Assembly: GCA_964542915.1 (NCBI GenBank)
Contig: CAZIVP010000005.1
Coordinates: 62,001-126,000 of the forward strand
Length of the DNA stretch: 64,000 bases
Direction of reading: 5' to 3'
Source of the DNA: CAZIVP01 sp964542915
GTDB lineage: Bacteria; Calditrichota; Calditrichia; Calditrichales; Calditrichaceae
Under the pieces are notes generated by a model that worked only from the letters and a program-made list of their open reading frames with translations, was not told where the DNA came from and searched no databases. Positions within the stretch are counted from its first letter, which is position 1, and every line of letters begins with the position of its first letter. Positions 23,830 through 33,805 of this stretch are shown one piece after another. The position numbers and the translations under genes are program-made.

Positions 23830-25014
23830 ATGCGAATCTTGAATTTTATTATCTTTTTTTCCGTTGTCCTGCTCGTATACGGCAGCGTCAATTATTATGT
23901 CTACATTCGCGGTCTCCAGGCCCTTCCGCCCGGCGCCCGGCTCAGGACCATTTATACCGTCTTATTTCTATTGCTGGTCCTTTCTTTTTTAGCAGGACGC
24001 ATCCTCGAAGGTTTCTATATGTCGTTCTTTAGTGACGCCCTTATCTGGATCGGAAGTTTTTGGCTGGCGGTTATGGTCTATTTTTTTCTTACCGTGCTTG
24101 TCATCGACCTCGTCCGCCTGGTTGACCATTTCTTTCCTTTTCTTCACAAAGTGTACGTTCCGTCGCCAAGCGGCCGGCCAAAGTTATTGACGATAATAGT
24201 CGTACTCGTCCTCACTGTCGTTGCCGCCGGTCATTGGAACGCAGCACGTCCCCGAATCAAACATTTACAAATCGACATTCAACGTCCAAGTCGGCTGGAT
24301 TCGTTGCGGATTGTTACCGCTTCCGATATCCATTTAGGTACAGTGGTCGGCCGTGAAAGACTCGATAAATACGTGGATATTATTAATGATCTAAAGCCGG
24401 ATCTCATCCTGTTACCGGGCGATATTGTGGATGAGGATTTGGCGCCGGTGATCCGGCAAAATCTGGGCGACGCCCTGACAAAGCTAAATTCGAAGTACGG
24501 TGTGTACGCCGTTACCGGGAATCACGAATATATCGGAGGCGCCACCCAGGCCTGCCGCTATCTTGAGGATCACGGCGTCGATGTTTTGCGGGACTCCGTC
24601 ACACAAATTGACAGCGCATTCTATCTTGTGGGTCGAGAAGATTTGAGTAAAAATCGCTTTACGAAAGAAAAACGCAAAACTTTGGCACAATTAATGGAAA
24701 AAGTCAATCCGCCTTTGCCAACCATCTTATTGGATCATCAGCCTTTTAACCTGGATCAGAGCGCGCAACTCGGAGTGGATTTGCAACTTTCCGGTCATAC
24801 CCATAATGGTCAACTGTGGCCATTCAATTATATTACAGGCGCCGTATATGAAGTAAGCCACGGATATAAACGTAAGCACAACACGCATATTTATGTTTCC
24901 TGCGGCTTGGGAACGTGGGGGCCTCCGGTGCGGACATCGAGCCGACCGGAAATCGTGATCATAACCTTGAATTTTGACAACCAAAAGAAGGAAGAAGGTC
25001 ACAATTCGCAATGA
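23830..25014 (+). CDS. Membrane-anchored metallophosphoesterase (YkuE/YaeI-like)
   Basis: Four N-terminal membrane segments (about residues 1-125, plus one near 125-150) precede a calcineurin-like phosphoesterase domain. All metal-binding blocks are present: ASDIHLGTVVG, LLPGDIVDED, VTGNHEYIGG, LLDHQPFN and LSGHTHNGQLWP. This layout is typical of the YkuE/YaeI group, some of which act on lipid pyrophosphates such as UDP-diacylglucosamine; others have unknown substrates. The start is either GTG 23827 or the adjacent ATG 23830; I chose the ATG. It lies 53 bases after the large lipoprotein gene on the same strand. Confidence 0.9.
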   Translation: MRILNFIIFFSVVLLVYGSVNYYVYIRGLQALPPGARLRTIYTVLFLLLVLSFLAGRILEGFYMSFFSDALIWIGSFWLAVMVYFFLTVLVIDLVRLVDHFFPFLHKVYVPSPSGRPKLLTIIVVLVLTVVAAGHWNAARPRIKHLQIDIQRPSRLDSLRIVTASDIHLGTVVGRERLDKYVDIINDLKPDLILLPGDIVDEDLAPVIRQNLGDALTKLNSKYGVYAVTGNHEYIGGATQACRYLEDHGVDVLRDSVTQIDSAFYLVGREDLSKNRFTKEKRKTLAQLMEKVNPPLPTILLDHQPFNLDQSAQLGVDLQLSGHTHNGQLWPFNYITGAVYEVSHGYKRKHNTHIYVSCGLGTWGPPVRTSSRPEIVIITLNFDNQKKEEGHNSQ

Positions 25015-25169
25015 AAACTTTAATAAGGCATTTCAATAGGTTGGTCGGTCGTAAAAATTTAATCATTAAAAACCGGTGGGCCCAATCTTAATATTGTAAA
25101 CTGATAAAGCTACCAGGCCAATAGAGCAATTAACGATCATTTTGAATTAAACCTTCACGGATTTCTCGT

Positions 25170-26366
25170 TTACAGAACAACCGCGGATTCAAATTTTTCT
25201 TTAAGATACGTTCGACCTTTTAAAAATTCACCGGCCTGGTTTACGATCTCCTGTTCACACTCGGTGTGATCCATATCCAGCGTTTGTTTGATAAAGGAAG
25301 CCACACGACCAAAATAGAGAGGTTTGAGGGCCTCGATAATTTGCGGTTCGCGGTCGTGGGAATCATAAGCATGAAGCATATCGTATACAATTCTTTGCCA
25401 GAGCCTGCTATCCATATTCAAACGACATCTGTCATACATATCGCTTACGATATCCATGTTATCGGCACTTAGTATTTGGGCCAGTAAGGCACGGTTTGAG
25501 GCGAAATCATCTAACGCCTGCGCCTTGATCGACTTGTAATCGACGCTCAGGCTCTGAGGTTTATGCCTCGCGTCTCCTCCGAAAACGGGCAGATTTCCCA
25601 CATCAGTGTGGTCTGTCCATTTCTCCCGATAATCCAGCAACATATTAAAGAGCGTACCGATAACCTGGCTGAACATGGCGCCTAATTTTGGAGCGCTTGG
25701 TTTATGTATCTTGGCGCCCAGCCCTGTCTGGCATAAAGAGAATCCGCCCAAAATAGCATTCAGGGTCATGAAAATATCAATACCGTACTGGTAGGTGGTG
25801 GTAACCCAGGATTGCTTTAAATAATACTCGGCTAACCGCCCGGAAAAGGCAAAATCGCCGCCGATCGGTTGGCGGATGTTCCGCCCCATCAAGCCGTAAA
25901 GAAGTGGATAACAGATGTTATTGGTTATTGTGCCATCGTATTCATTGCGCGAATAAAGAGGCGTTACATAATCATGACCATGCTCTAAAATCGGCTCCGC
26001 CAATGCTTTTATCCATTCCGGCGTAATGCTGAGTAAGTCTGCATCCACCACGACAACGGCCTTTGCATTTAAACGTACGGCTTCCCGGAAGAGATTATAG
26101 AAATTATTGCCCTTTCCCTTCACGCCCGGATCGGTTGAAATATACACTTTGGGAATGGTATTGACGGCATTCAGAAAAGCAGCGCGCGTATCATCCGGTG
26201 AATGGTTATCCACATTAATGATAACGCTTTGCATATGCGGATAATACTTTTGCAAGCCTAGATTGCACTGCTCCACAACGTTGGCGATGTTATCCGCTTC
26301 ATTGTACGAAGGGATGCCGACTATTAAATCTGCAGAGTGAAGTTTGTAAGAATCGACCTTTTCCAT
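25170..26366 (-). CDS. GT-A glycosyltransferase, GT78-like (mannosylglycerate-synthase-like)
   Basis: This 398-residue soluble enzyme has a GT-A fold opening (LIVGIPSYNEADNIANVV) and a DxD metal motif D108-A-D110 (VVVDADLLSITPEWI). The blocks GVKGKGNNF, RQPIGGDFAFSGRLAEYY and YGIDIFMTLNAILGGFSL follow. Their order and spacing recall the mannosylglycerate synthase of Rhodothermus marinus (family GT78) as I remember it. Mannosylglycerate is a compatible solute of thermophiles and halophiles. No phosphatase or synthase partner is next to it, as fits the one-step GT78 route. Another alpha-glycosyltransferase function (e.g. GT81-like) is possible. AAGGGGG precedes the ATG. Confidence 0.68.
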   Translation of the reverse strand: MEKVDSYKLHSADLIVGIPSYNEADNIANVVEQCNLGLQKYYPHMQSVIINVDNHSPDDTRAAFLNAVNTIPKVYISTDPGVKGKGNNFYNLFREAVRLNAKAVVVVDADLLSITPEWIKALAEPILEHGHDYVTPLYSRNEYDGTITNNICYPLLYGLMGRNIRQPIGGDFAFSGRLAEYYLKQSWVTTTYQYGIDIFMTLNAILGGFSLCQTGLGAKIHKPSAPKLGAMFSQVIGTLFNMLLDYREKWTDHTDVGNLPVFGGDARHKPQSLSVDYKSIKAQALDDFASNRALLAQILSADNMDIVSDMYDRCRLNMDSRLWQRIVYDMLHAYDSHDREPQIIEALKPLYFGRVASFIKQTLDMDHTECEQEIVNQAGEFLKGRTYLKEKFESAVVL

Positions 26367-26616
26367 AAGTTACCCCCTTATTCCGTTAAGCGTATTCTTA
26401 TATAAATGAATACCAATAAATAAAAGATAATGCAGCAACCGTATCACAATTTAAATTTACAAAATTTTCTACTTTCAAATTGTTTAACAGACGCATATAA
26501 TTGCAAATTCATTCCTTAATTTAAAAAAATTCAATAAATAAGCACGATTTGATTGCCGGGAAAGGCAACACGCCTTGTGATCGCGTACACACACAATCGT
26601 ATTCCGGCAACATGGA

Positions 26617-27501
26617 TCATAGGCCCGCCTTTACCGATCCCGGACCTTTCCACGGCAAATGAAATCCATACTCATTCAAATACAGTGCTATTAAAATAAC
26701 AACTATTCCGATGCTCAGATTCAGGACCTCGGCCTGTTCATTAAAAATCACAATCGCAAATAAAATGCCCAGTGGTATTTTGGCGTTATTCAAAATGGCC
26801 AGAGCGCCGGCGTTGGTTCGTTTTGCGCCGTAATTCCAGAGGAAAAAACCGACGCCCGATGCGATTACGCCCAGATACAGCAATGTGTACATTTGTGTGG
26901 CGTTAATCGACAGATTTTGCCATTGCACCGTGATTAAAGATGACCCCGCCGTGATGATTACCGCCCCCAAGTACAACAAGGCAAATATGTGCAATTCTCT
27001 AACCTGCGGTCGTTCGGATAGAAGACGTTTATATGCCACCTGTCCGAACGCAAAACAGATATTGGAAAGCTGCATCAATAAAAAACCGGTGCGTAGCGCA
27101 ACCAGTTGCCAATCTTTAAAAACAACAATAGCTGTACCGGTAACGGCCAATCCCGCCGTCAATAAAAACCAGGGATGCCAGCGACGTTGTAGAAGATCGT
27201 TCAACAGGGTTACATAAACCGGCGTAAAGATGGTAAATAAAACAACCTGATAAGCCTCAAGAAAGCGGTAAGCATAGATGTACAGGCTGTACATCAAGCC
27301 GTATTGCACCATACCGATGATTATTAATTGTACGGTTAGAGAACGGGATAGATTTTTTATACGCAACAGGGGCAGAAATACAAGCAGAGACAGACCGAGC
27401 CGGATAAAGGAAACCAGATTGGAGTCGATGCCTGTCAACTGTCCTTTGATCAAGCCGAACGAAAACGCCCAGATAATGGAGACGAGAATCAGGTAAACCA
27501 T
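26617..27501 (-). CDS. DMT-superfamily permease (two EamA domains)
   Basis: This hydrophobic protein has about ten membrane segments in two EamA repeats, e.g. MVYLILVSIIWAFSFGLIKG at the start and an internal repeat beginning FLLMQLSNICFAFGQVAYK. It is expected to be an inner-membrane metabolite/drug transporter of unknown substrate. An upstream in-frame ATG at 27597 would add 32 hydrophobic residues, but that stretch overlaps the terminator of the neighbouring gene (27572-27603). I therefore choose the ATG at 27501, giving 294 residues, the usual EamA length. Its ribosome-binding site is weak. Gap to the glycosyltransferase gene downstream is 250 bases with nothing notable. Confidence 0.85.
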   Translation of the reverse strand: MVYLILVSIIWAFSFGLIKGQLTGIDSNLVSFIRLGLSLLVFLPLLRIKNLSRSLTVQLIIIGMVQYGLMYSLYIYAYRFLEAYQVVLFTIFTPVYVTLLNDLLQRRWHPWFLLTAGLAVTGTAIVVFKDWQLVALRTGFLLMQLSNICFAFGQVAYKRLLSERPQVRELHIFALLYLGAVIITAGSSLITVQWQNLSINATQMYTLLYLGVIASGVGFFLWNYGAKRTNAGALAILNNAKIPLGILFAIVIFNEQAEVLNLSIGIVVILIALYLNEYGFHLPWKGPGSVKAGL

Positions 27502-27571
27502 CTTTACCGTTGAACTTTTTGTTGCGATTAAAAAAAGTGTAAATATATAAATCGACAGAAAATTATACAAT

Positions 27572-27603
27572 AAAAAAACGGGCAGCCGTAAAAACACTGC
27601 CCG
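27572..27603 (-). terminator. Rho-independent terminator after the first GHL10 gene
   Basis: On the minus strand CGGGCAG pairs with CTGCCCG around an 11-base loop and is followed by TTTTTTT. It lies 34 bases past the stop of the GHL10 gene. Confidence 0.9.
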
Positions 27604-27637
27604 ATTAAACTCCAGGATCCGGCCTGTCTTAGCGCTC

Positions 27638-30487
27638 TTATTTTAAAAGCAACATACGTTTTCGTAACTGTTGGGTTGCGGTTTTGATCTCGTAGATATA
27701 CACACCGGAGGCCAATTGATCGGCCTTAAATGGTAATTCATGGCGCCCCGACGACAAGGTTCTATTCAGTAATGTGCTGATTCTCTGACCAAGCGCATTA
27801 TAGATTGTCAACGTTACGTGCTCTTCTTTTGGGAGTTCGAAGGCAATGGTTGTTGACGGATTAAACGGATTGGGATAATTCTGATAGAGCCGGAAATCCC
27901 GTGTAAATTGAAGCTTATCGTCCATGTGAGATATTTTGCCCTCAAAAAAATCGAAGGTCTTTTCCATGATAGCAAAGCGACCGGCTTCCGGATAGATGGT
28001 TTCAAACGGAACACCCATGTAAATCAATTTACCCTCTTTGGTTCCGTCCGGAAACATACCCTCGTATGCAATGCCGGCGATATTTTGCGAGGATACGTTC
28101 TTATATCTTAAAATATTTTGAGCGCCGTCCCGGCCCTTAATGGCATCGGGCCAGTCGATATTATAAGTCCCATGCGTGCCGTCATCGAAGTTAAAATCGT
28201 CCAATCCTGCGAAAAGAGCGCCGTCAATCGCTTCGCAGGTAAAATACACGTCGTTTTGTCCGTTGGGCGCATCGGCCACATAATCGGCTTTCAGATAATT
28301 ATTGTAAAACACTTTATCGCTGCTGTTGCCCTGGACAACGAGGTCCCAGCCCACTTCGGCGCCGCTCACAAAGAGATTGCCTCCGCGTTCTAAAAAGGCT
28401 TCGACCGAATCCTGTTCGGTGGCATTAAAGGTAACATCCGCCGTGCTCTCGTCGCCCAAAATCCAGATCACCGTTTCGAAATTCTTTAATCCAAGCCTTC
28501 CCTGATGGACTGCTTCGTTAAGGGTATAAGAAAAGGCATAGCCGCGGTCATTGACCGGATCGGCGTATTGTTTGATATAGTTGAATTTGGTGTTTGTGGA
28601 ACGATCAAATCCGTTGACGATCAAAAGCTTATGGGCCTCAGCCGTGGGGACGCCGGCGTATAACTCTTTGGTGAGCGGCGAAGCGCCTGTTTCGTTGAAG
28701 GCTTGCACTTTTATATAATACACCTGGTTGGCTTGCAGGCCGGCAGCAATAATCTCATTTTGATTCGATTCAGCTGTATCGCTGAAGGTTATTCCATCGG
28801 TGCTAATAAGGGCACGATATCCGGAAGCACGGTCCACCGGATCGCACACAATACGCAAACTTTGAGCACCTCCGTTCAAAACCCGTACCATGGAAGGTTG
28901 AACTTCCGGCGGCTGAATAAAGGTGGGAATGGAGTCGGTTTGAACGGTATTGGATATAGTTGACTCATTTCGATGCCGATCCAGGACGGTGGCAAAGTAG
29001 GTGTAAACCCCGCCGACATTGATGTGTTCATCCAGATAGGAATCCACATAAGCATACGGGGCCTTGCCGTAATGAACATTAACCAGCGGATCTTCAGCAA
29101 TATCAAGATATTCATCCGCTGAGCGATAAATGTAAAACCAGTGGTTTTTCGTCAATGCCTCGCCGGGATCGACCGATATTCGGTAATGGAGCGAATCGAT
29201 TTTTTCCACGGAAATCGACGGCGTCGGCGGATCGCCGGCGGGCCGATCGGCCAAAACAGGCCATTTGGTTTTTAACTGAAAAAATTTGTCGGCGGCTTGA
29301 CCCCAGTAATTCCGTTCCCTCCAACTGGCATAACTGAAAAATTGAAATCCCTCGTTCCAGGAAACGTCCCGGCAACGATCGACAATACCTTCATGATTGC
29401 TCCATACGTTCTCATCATGCAAACGATAGGAACCCGGTCCTCCCGTAAATATGCGACCGGCGTTTAAACCGGGTTGTATCCACTGCGACCAGCATTCCGG
29501 GCAATTGCCTTCGAGTGCGCCATAAAAACCATTGCCGGTTGTCCAATGATAGAGCATGGGGATTAACTGTTCGATGTAGCCTTCATTAAACCAGAGCGCC
29601 GCATCCTGAAAAACCACATGATAACCGTTCCAGCCGGACCAATTGTATTTGCCTAGCGCGGCCGGCGAGAGGCGCACCCAGGGCTTCACTTTCTGGATGG
29701 AATCGTGCAGGGTGCGCACAAACTCCGTTACACTCCAACGCCGCCATTCATCCCAACTGCTAAAACCTTCCGGCACACCGCCGCCGTATGGATGCTCTAC
29801 ATCATAAATAAAGCGGCTGCCGCCCTGACCCGACTGTAGCTTCTGCAACTTTTGCTCCGGTATGCGGCCGTCCAAACGGCTGATTTGCTCCACCGTCGTT
29901 GGATTGGCGCTCATGTCGTCTTCGTCGTATTCGTTCCAGCGAACGTAATCCAGATGAAATCCGTCAATATCATAATTATGTACGATTTCCATGGCCACAT
30001 CAACCGTGTATTCCCGAACCGCCTGTAAACCCGGACTCACACTGCGGTAATTCGTCATGTGATCACCGTCCCGGTCGGTGCATATCCATTCCGGATGTTC
30101 GGCAGCCGGCGTACCGGCAGAGGTGGATGAAGTCTGAAATACATTGAACCAGGCGTGCAGTTCGATGCCGCGTTTGTGGGCTTCCTGAACGGCGTAGGCC
30201 AACGGATCGTAACCCGGATCCGAATAGCCGGCGTAATAGCCCCATGGTTCATAGGAGGAATGGTAATAAGCAGTGCCGCTTTGCCGCGCCTGCCAGAGTA
30301 CGGCGTTCATGTTGGCTTTTTTTACATTGTCCAATATCTGGCGCACGCGTGCTTTATTTCCTTCCGCCGAATCATAGCGGTTGATGTGCTCCCAGGTGAC
30401 CACCCATATACCACGGAACTCCTGGTTTCCTTGTGCAAAGAGTAGTATTGGTAATAAGATGATTATTAAAAAGATTTTCCTTTGCAT
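27638..30487 (-). CDS. GHL10-family glycosidase-like secreted protein with NGFDR domain and T9SS sorting domain (copy 1)
   Basis: Signal peptide (KIFLIIILLPILLFAQ), then a GHL10/DUF187-type TIM barrel at about 22-420 (FRGIWVVTWEHINRY, GIELHAWFNVF, DIDGFHLDYVRWNEYD). Family members are glycoside hydrolases or homologues, and the substrate cannot be read from the sequence. A fibronectin-III-like part (about 430-640) leads to a domain opening LLIVNGFDRST (about 640-850), which is related to the C-terminus of the lipoprotein at 20.7-23.8 kb. A T9SS domain with NYPNPFNP ends the protein (RKRMLLLK). Residues about 30-288 are encoded by DNA that matches the second GHL10 gene throughout. AGGGATGGAATT precedes the ATG. 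Confidence 0.85.
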   Translation of the reverse strand: MQRKIFLIIILLPILLFAQGNQEFRGIWVVTWEHINRYDSAEGNKARVRQILDNVKKANMNAVLWQARQSGTAYYHSSYEPWGYYAGYSDPGYDPLAYAVQEAHKRGIELHAWFNVFQTSSTSAGTPAAEHPEWICTDRDGDHMTNYRSVSPGLQAVREYTVDVAMEIVHNYDIDGFHLDYVRWNEYDEDDMSANPTTVEQISRLDGRIPEQKLQKLQSGQGGSRFIYDVEHPYGGGVPEGFSSWDEWRRWSVTEFVRTLHDSIQKVKPWVRLSPAALGKYNWSGWNGYHVVFQDAALWFNEGYIEQLIPMLYHWTTGNGFYGALEGNCPECWSQWIQPGLNAGRIFTGGPGSYRLHDENVWSNHEGIVDRCRDVSWNEGFQFFSYASWRERNYWGQAADKFFQLKTKWPVLADRPAGDPPTPSISVEKIDSLHYRISVDPGEALTKNHWFYIYRSADEYLDIAEDPLVNVHYGKAPYAYVDSYLDEHINVGGVYTYFATVLDRHRNESTISNTVQTDSIPTFIQPPEVQPSMVRVLNGGAQSLRIVCDPVDRASGYRALISTDGITFSDTAESNQNEIIAAGLQANQVYYIKVQAFNETGASPLTKELYAGVPTAEAHKLLIVNGFDRSTNTKFNYIKQYADPVNDRGYAFSYTLNEAVHQGRLGLKNFETVIWILGDESTADVTFNATEQDSVEAFLERGGNLFVSGAEVGWDLVVQGNSSDKVFYNNYLKADYVADAPNGQNDVYFTCEAIDGALFAGLDDFNFDDGTHGTYNIDWPDAIKGRDGAQNILRYKNVSSQNIAGIAYEGMFPDGTKEGKLIYMGVPFETIYPEAGRFAIMEKTFDFFEGKISHMDDKLQFTRDFRLYQNYPNPFNPSTTIAFELPKEEHVTLTIYNALGQRISTLLNRTLSSGRHELPFKADQLASGVYIYEIKTATQQLRKRMLLLK
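29622..30399 (-). repeat. 778-bp block identical to 50636-51413 (copy 1)
   Basis: All bases I compared match the second copy at a constant offset of 21,014 bases. The first mismatches are at 29621 and 30400. The block lies wholly inside the GHL10 catalytic domain (residues about 30-288). Outside it the two genes quickly fall to partial similarity. Confidence 0.9.
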
Positions 30488-30653
30488 AATTCCATCCCTG
30501 TTGCTTCTTTATGATTTACCTCTGTTTTGTTTATCCTTCACCTTAAAATATCAGCCATCAGTCCCGAAGTCATGAAAATACTCTAAAAGTGCTTAATTTA
30601 TTCTTTACTTTAGACTCAATATTATCCTTATGCTTTCAGGCTTCTTTTCAACT

Positions 30654-33600
30654 TTATCGTAATAATAACATTCTACGCGCTGTATTATATTTTCCGGCTT
30701 TTATGCGATAAATATAAATTCCACTCGCCAAGCCTGAACCATCAAAAACGACCTTATATTTGCCCGAACTTTGAACTTCATCGACCAATCCAGCGACTTT
30801 TTGACCCAAAATATTAAACACATCCAAAACCACTTTACAGCGGTGTGCAACAGTGTAAGAAATAGCCGTGGTCGGGTTGAACGGATTGGGATAGTTTTGT
30901 TTTAATTTAAATGTTGTAATGGTTTCTGATGATGACTCAGGCAACACAGTGATCGATTCGGTATCAAACAGATAGACATCATTTTCCGAAAAAGGTCTTT
31001 TTACCGCCAAGGTAAACGTATCGCTTTCCTCAGGTAAAACCGGCGAAGAATCCGTTGGATGCTCAAATGTCAATTGCCAGGTAGTATTTTCAAATTCCGT
31101 ACCACCTTCCAAAATGTAAATGGATTCTCCCGAATTCCAAACTTCAGATTCTCCGTTGGCGGATTCTAATATCACAAACATTGCCTTAGACTTTTTTTGC
31201 ATATTCCATATAGTAAAAGGCGTACCAACCGCATGTAAGCCATTCTCCGGTATTGCCAAACTAGAATCCACAGTCGTTTCCGAAAACCGGAACTGATAAT
31301 CATAGGGGTAGGCGCGCGCCGTATCTTCATACAATTGCTGGAGATTAAATTCCAGATTCGTTTCCGTTTCGGTATTCCATCCGGATCGACCCGCATCCAT
31401 TTCAAATTCATTATTTTCAAAGAGCAAACGCATACCATCAAACGTAGTGCCGGAATAAGGAAACGCCGGTAGAGACTCTTGCCGGATGATTAACCGGTTT
31501 AAGGTCGAATCCATCACCGAATAAGCAATGGAATCCTCGCCATAATCGTTAAACGTTACTTTATAAATATGTCCGGTTACCACTGCCGGGTCAACAATAT
31601 TAACATAAACCCTACCCGACGCCAATCCGGTTGTATGGACTAACAGAGAGTCCCTCATACGTGAATATTCATTATTTATCACTACATTTACACCCTGTTC
31701 ACGGATTGATTTTCCGTCATCCACCCTGATAATCAGTCTGTAGGGATGGTTCGGATAGCGAGTGGATTGCAGAAGATGCGACTGTCCGTTCACTTGCAGT
31801 GTGTCGCTCAAATAATTCGATTGAATAATCACTTGTTGATTTAGAGCATCGCCATCGGCATCGCCGCTCAACCATTCCAGACGATAATCGCCGTTAATTG
31901 TCTGATTTTCGGGGGTTTGCCATAAAACCTCGGGCGGAACGTTTTCCGCACCGGAATGGTCGATGGTAAAAAACTCTTCTGAAATCGTCTGGCCATAACC
32001 GGATGCTCCCATAGCCCGTAAACGAACCTTATAAAAAGCTGAATTGGGGTGACCCGATATGTCGATGTTTTCCACACCATCATTTTCAATATCTTCCATT
32101 AATGCCTGCCAGGTTCGGCCATTATCGGTACTGTACGCTGCTTCGATAACCGCCTGAGAAGGAAAATCTTCGGCATTCCATCGCAACGGCAGTGATTCCT
32201 GCAAACGATCTCCTCCTGCAGGTTGCTGAATTTGCGGCGTGTAGGGATGCCCCAAACTTCCGATGCGATTTTGATACAAACGATTGGCTCTTCGTACATT
32301 CTCCAACAATCGATTCTTGTCGATTTCAAACAGGAAGGCCATACCGAACGTGGTCGTTTCTCCGGCTTTGAGGCTAAAATAGCCCGAACCGCCCAGCAGA
32401 AAGCGATCACCCGGGGCAGGCGCCGACAAAAACTCCCCCGGGTTTAAATATTGCGACCACAGGATTTCATCATCTTCCGGCTCTACGGCTGTAAAACCCG
32501 GCGCAGCCACGCTGGTTAAACCGACCATATCATATTCGTCTGCGTCTGTATACTCAAAATTAGGTTCGCCCTGCGTGGGCTGACCATCGCCCTCACCGGC
32601 GTCGCCGGTGTTGGCCAGGCCATCCCGCCCCAGATCATCCCATTGAGCCGACCAATCGCCGTCATCATCAATGCCATTGGAAGGGCTTTCATCGACCATC
32701 CCATCGTCATCGTTGTCGATTCCGTCGCCGGACAGACCCGGCGTCTGCAAAATTGCAATTCCCATATATCCGGGCAGAATGTTGGGATTTTCACTTTGCC
32801 CATCTTCATCATAGGCATACATCAAATTATGCGAACGTTCGTGGTAAATATAATCATCGCTATAATCCGATAAGCCGCCGATATGCGGATCGCCGCCAAT
32901 GCCCAGCACCATCTTGTTCAGATCAGTGTCGCTTTTATTGGTGATATCGAAACGTACAAACAGAATATCTTTATAGTAATCCTGGACCTGGAATAAGCGC
33001 GCCTCGACTTCCAGACCGAGGCCCATGCCTGAGCTGTCATTCTTGTAAGGATAATATTCGAATTCCCGATTCATACGATCATCCATGCCATAAACGGCTT
33101 CCATATCGCCGATGACCTCATTTTCATTCCAGAGCCCCGGCCATACAAACGTTCCGGCAGCTTGGTCATACCATTCCTGCGGCTAGTTTAACGGGATGCC
33201 GTCCATATTCAGATCATAAGCGGGATAAAGCGGCATAGAACGCACATCGCGCCCCTGCAGGTAAACCGGAGTGCCTGAAGAATGGCGCACAACCGGTTGC
33301 CACCCCCAGCGGTTTGAGCCATCGGGTGAATATTCGCCGCCGGTAAGAAAACCGTCGGAAACCACATGCGCCATCCAGGTGGTATCGCCGTTTTCCACAA
33401 CCGGAAAAGCATCGGGATGGCTGCCTCTCGGGACGGGCACTTCGGCGCCCGCAAAAAAACAAAACGCTCTTCCATAACCTAATCGCGCCCATTGGAAATC
33501 AGCGCCCCCTACATAACCACTAAACATCCCTGTATTATGAACGTCAACAGCTATTTCATTTCCATCCATTAACGCCGCGGCCCTTAGCCCATTGGCTGTC

Positions 33601-33680
33601 TGGGTTCGGCCGGAAGCGGAAAAATTAAACAAAATACTTAAGGTTAAGATCGTCAGGCAGGCAAACTTCGAATAATCCAT
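30654..33680 (-). pseudogene. Large secreted protein gene interrupted by an in-frame TAG; paralogue of the 39.4-42.9 kb gene
   Basis: The first piece (33183-33680, 165 residues) has a signal peptide, PVPRGSHPDAFPV and SDGFLTGGEYSPDGSNRWGW, and stops at TAG 33185-33183. The same frame continues without a break through PQEWYDQAAGTFVWPG to the piece starting at 33104, and ends at 30654 in a T9SS domain with NYPNPFNP. The module A protein reads SDGILTGGEYSPDGSRRWGW, DSWPRDWY and VWPG at the matching places. The TAG aligns with the tryptophan TGG of DSWPRDWY, so one G-to-A change explains it. The joined gene would encode about 1008 residues, with an Asp-rich TSP3-like stretch and two Ig-like regions. 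Either it is a recent nonsense mutation, a read-through site or a sequencing error. AGGAG precedes the ATG at 33680. Confidence 0.8.
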
Positions 33681-33805
33681 GACGGACTCCTGAATCGATA
33701 AAATTTACGTCATCAATAAAGGTTAGATACAAATCTTATCAACCGGGTGATAAGTGAGCCATAACGTAAGATAATATCCTATACGATTGTTTTTCAAGAC
33801 AAAAA

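Noticed and set aside
29899..30147. 82-residue plus-strand frame that occurs identically at 50913-51161
   Set aside because: Identity comes from the 778-bp repeated block; it is antisense to the GHL10 core and has no ribosome-binding site or family.
33183..33185. Use of TAG as a sense codon (stop recoding) to explain the interrupted gene
   Set aside because: The TerB-like gene and the beta-helix gene end in TAG at places where the family ends, so TAG works as a normal stop here.
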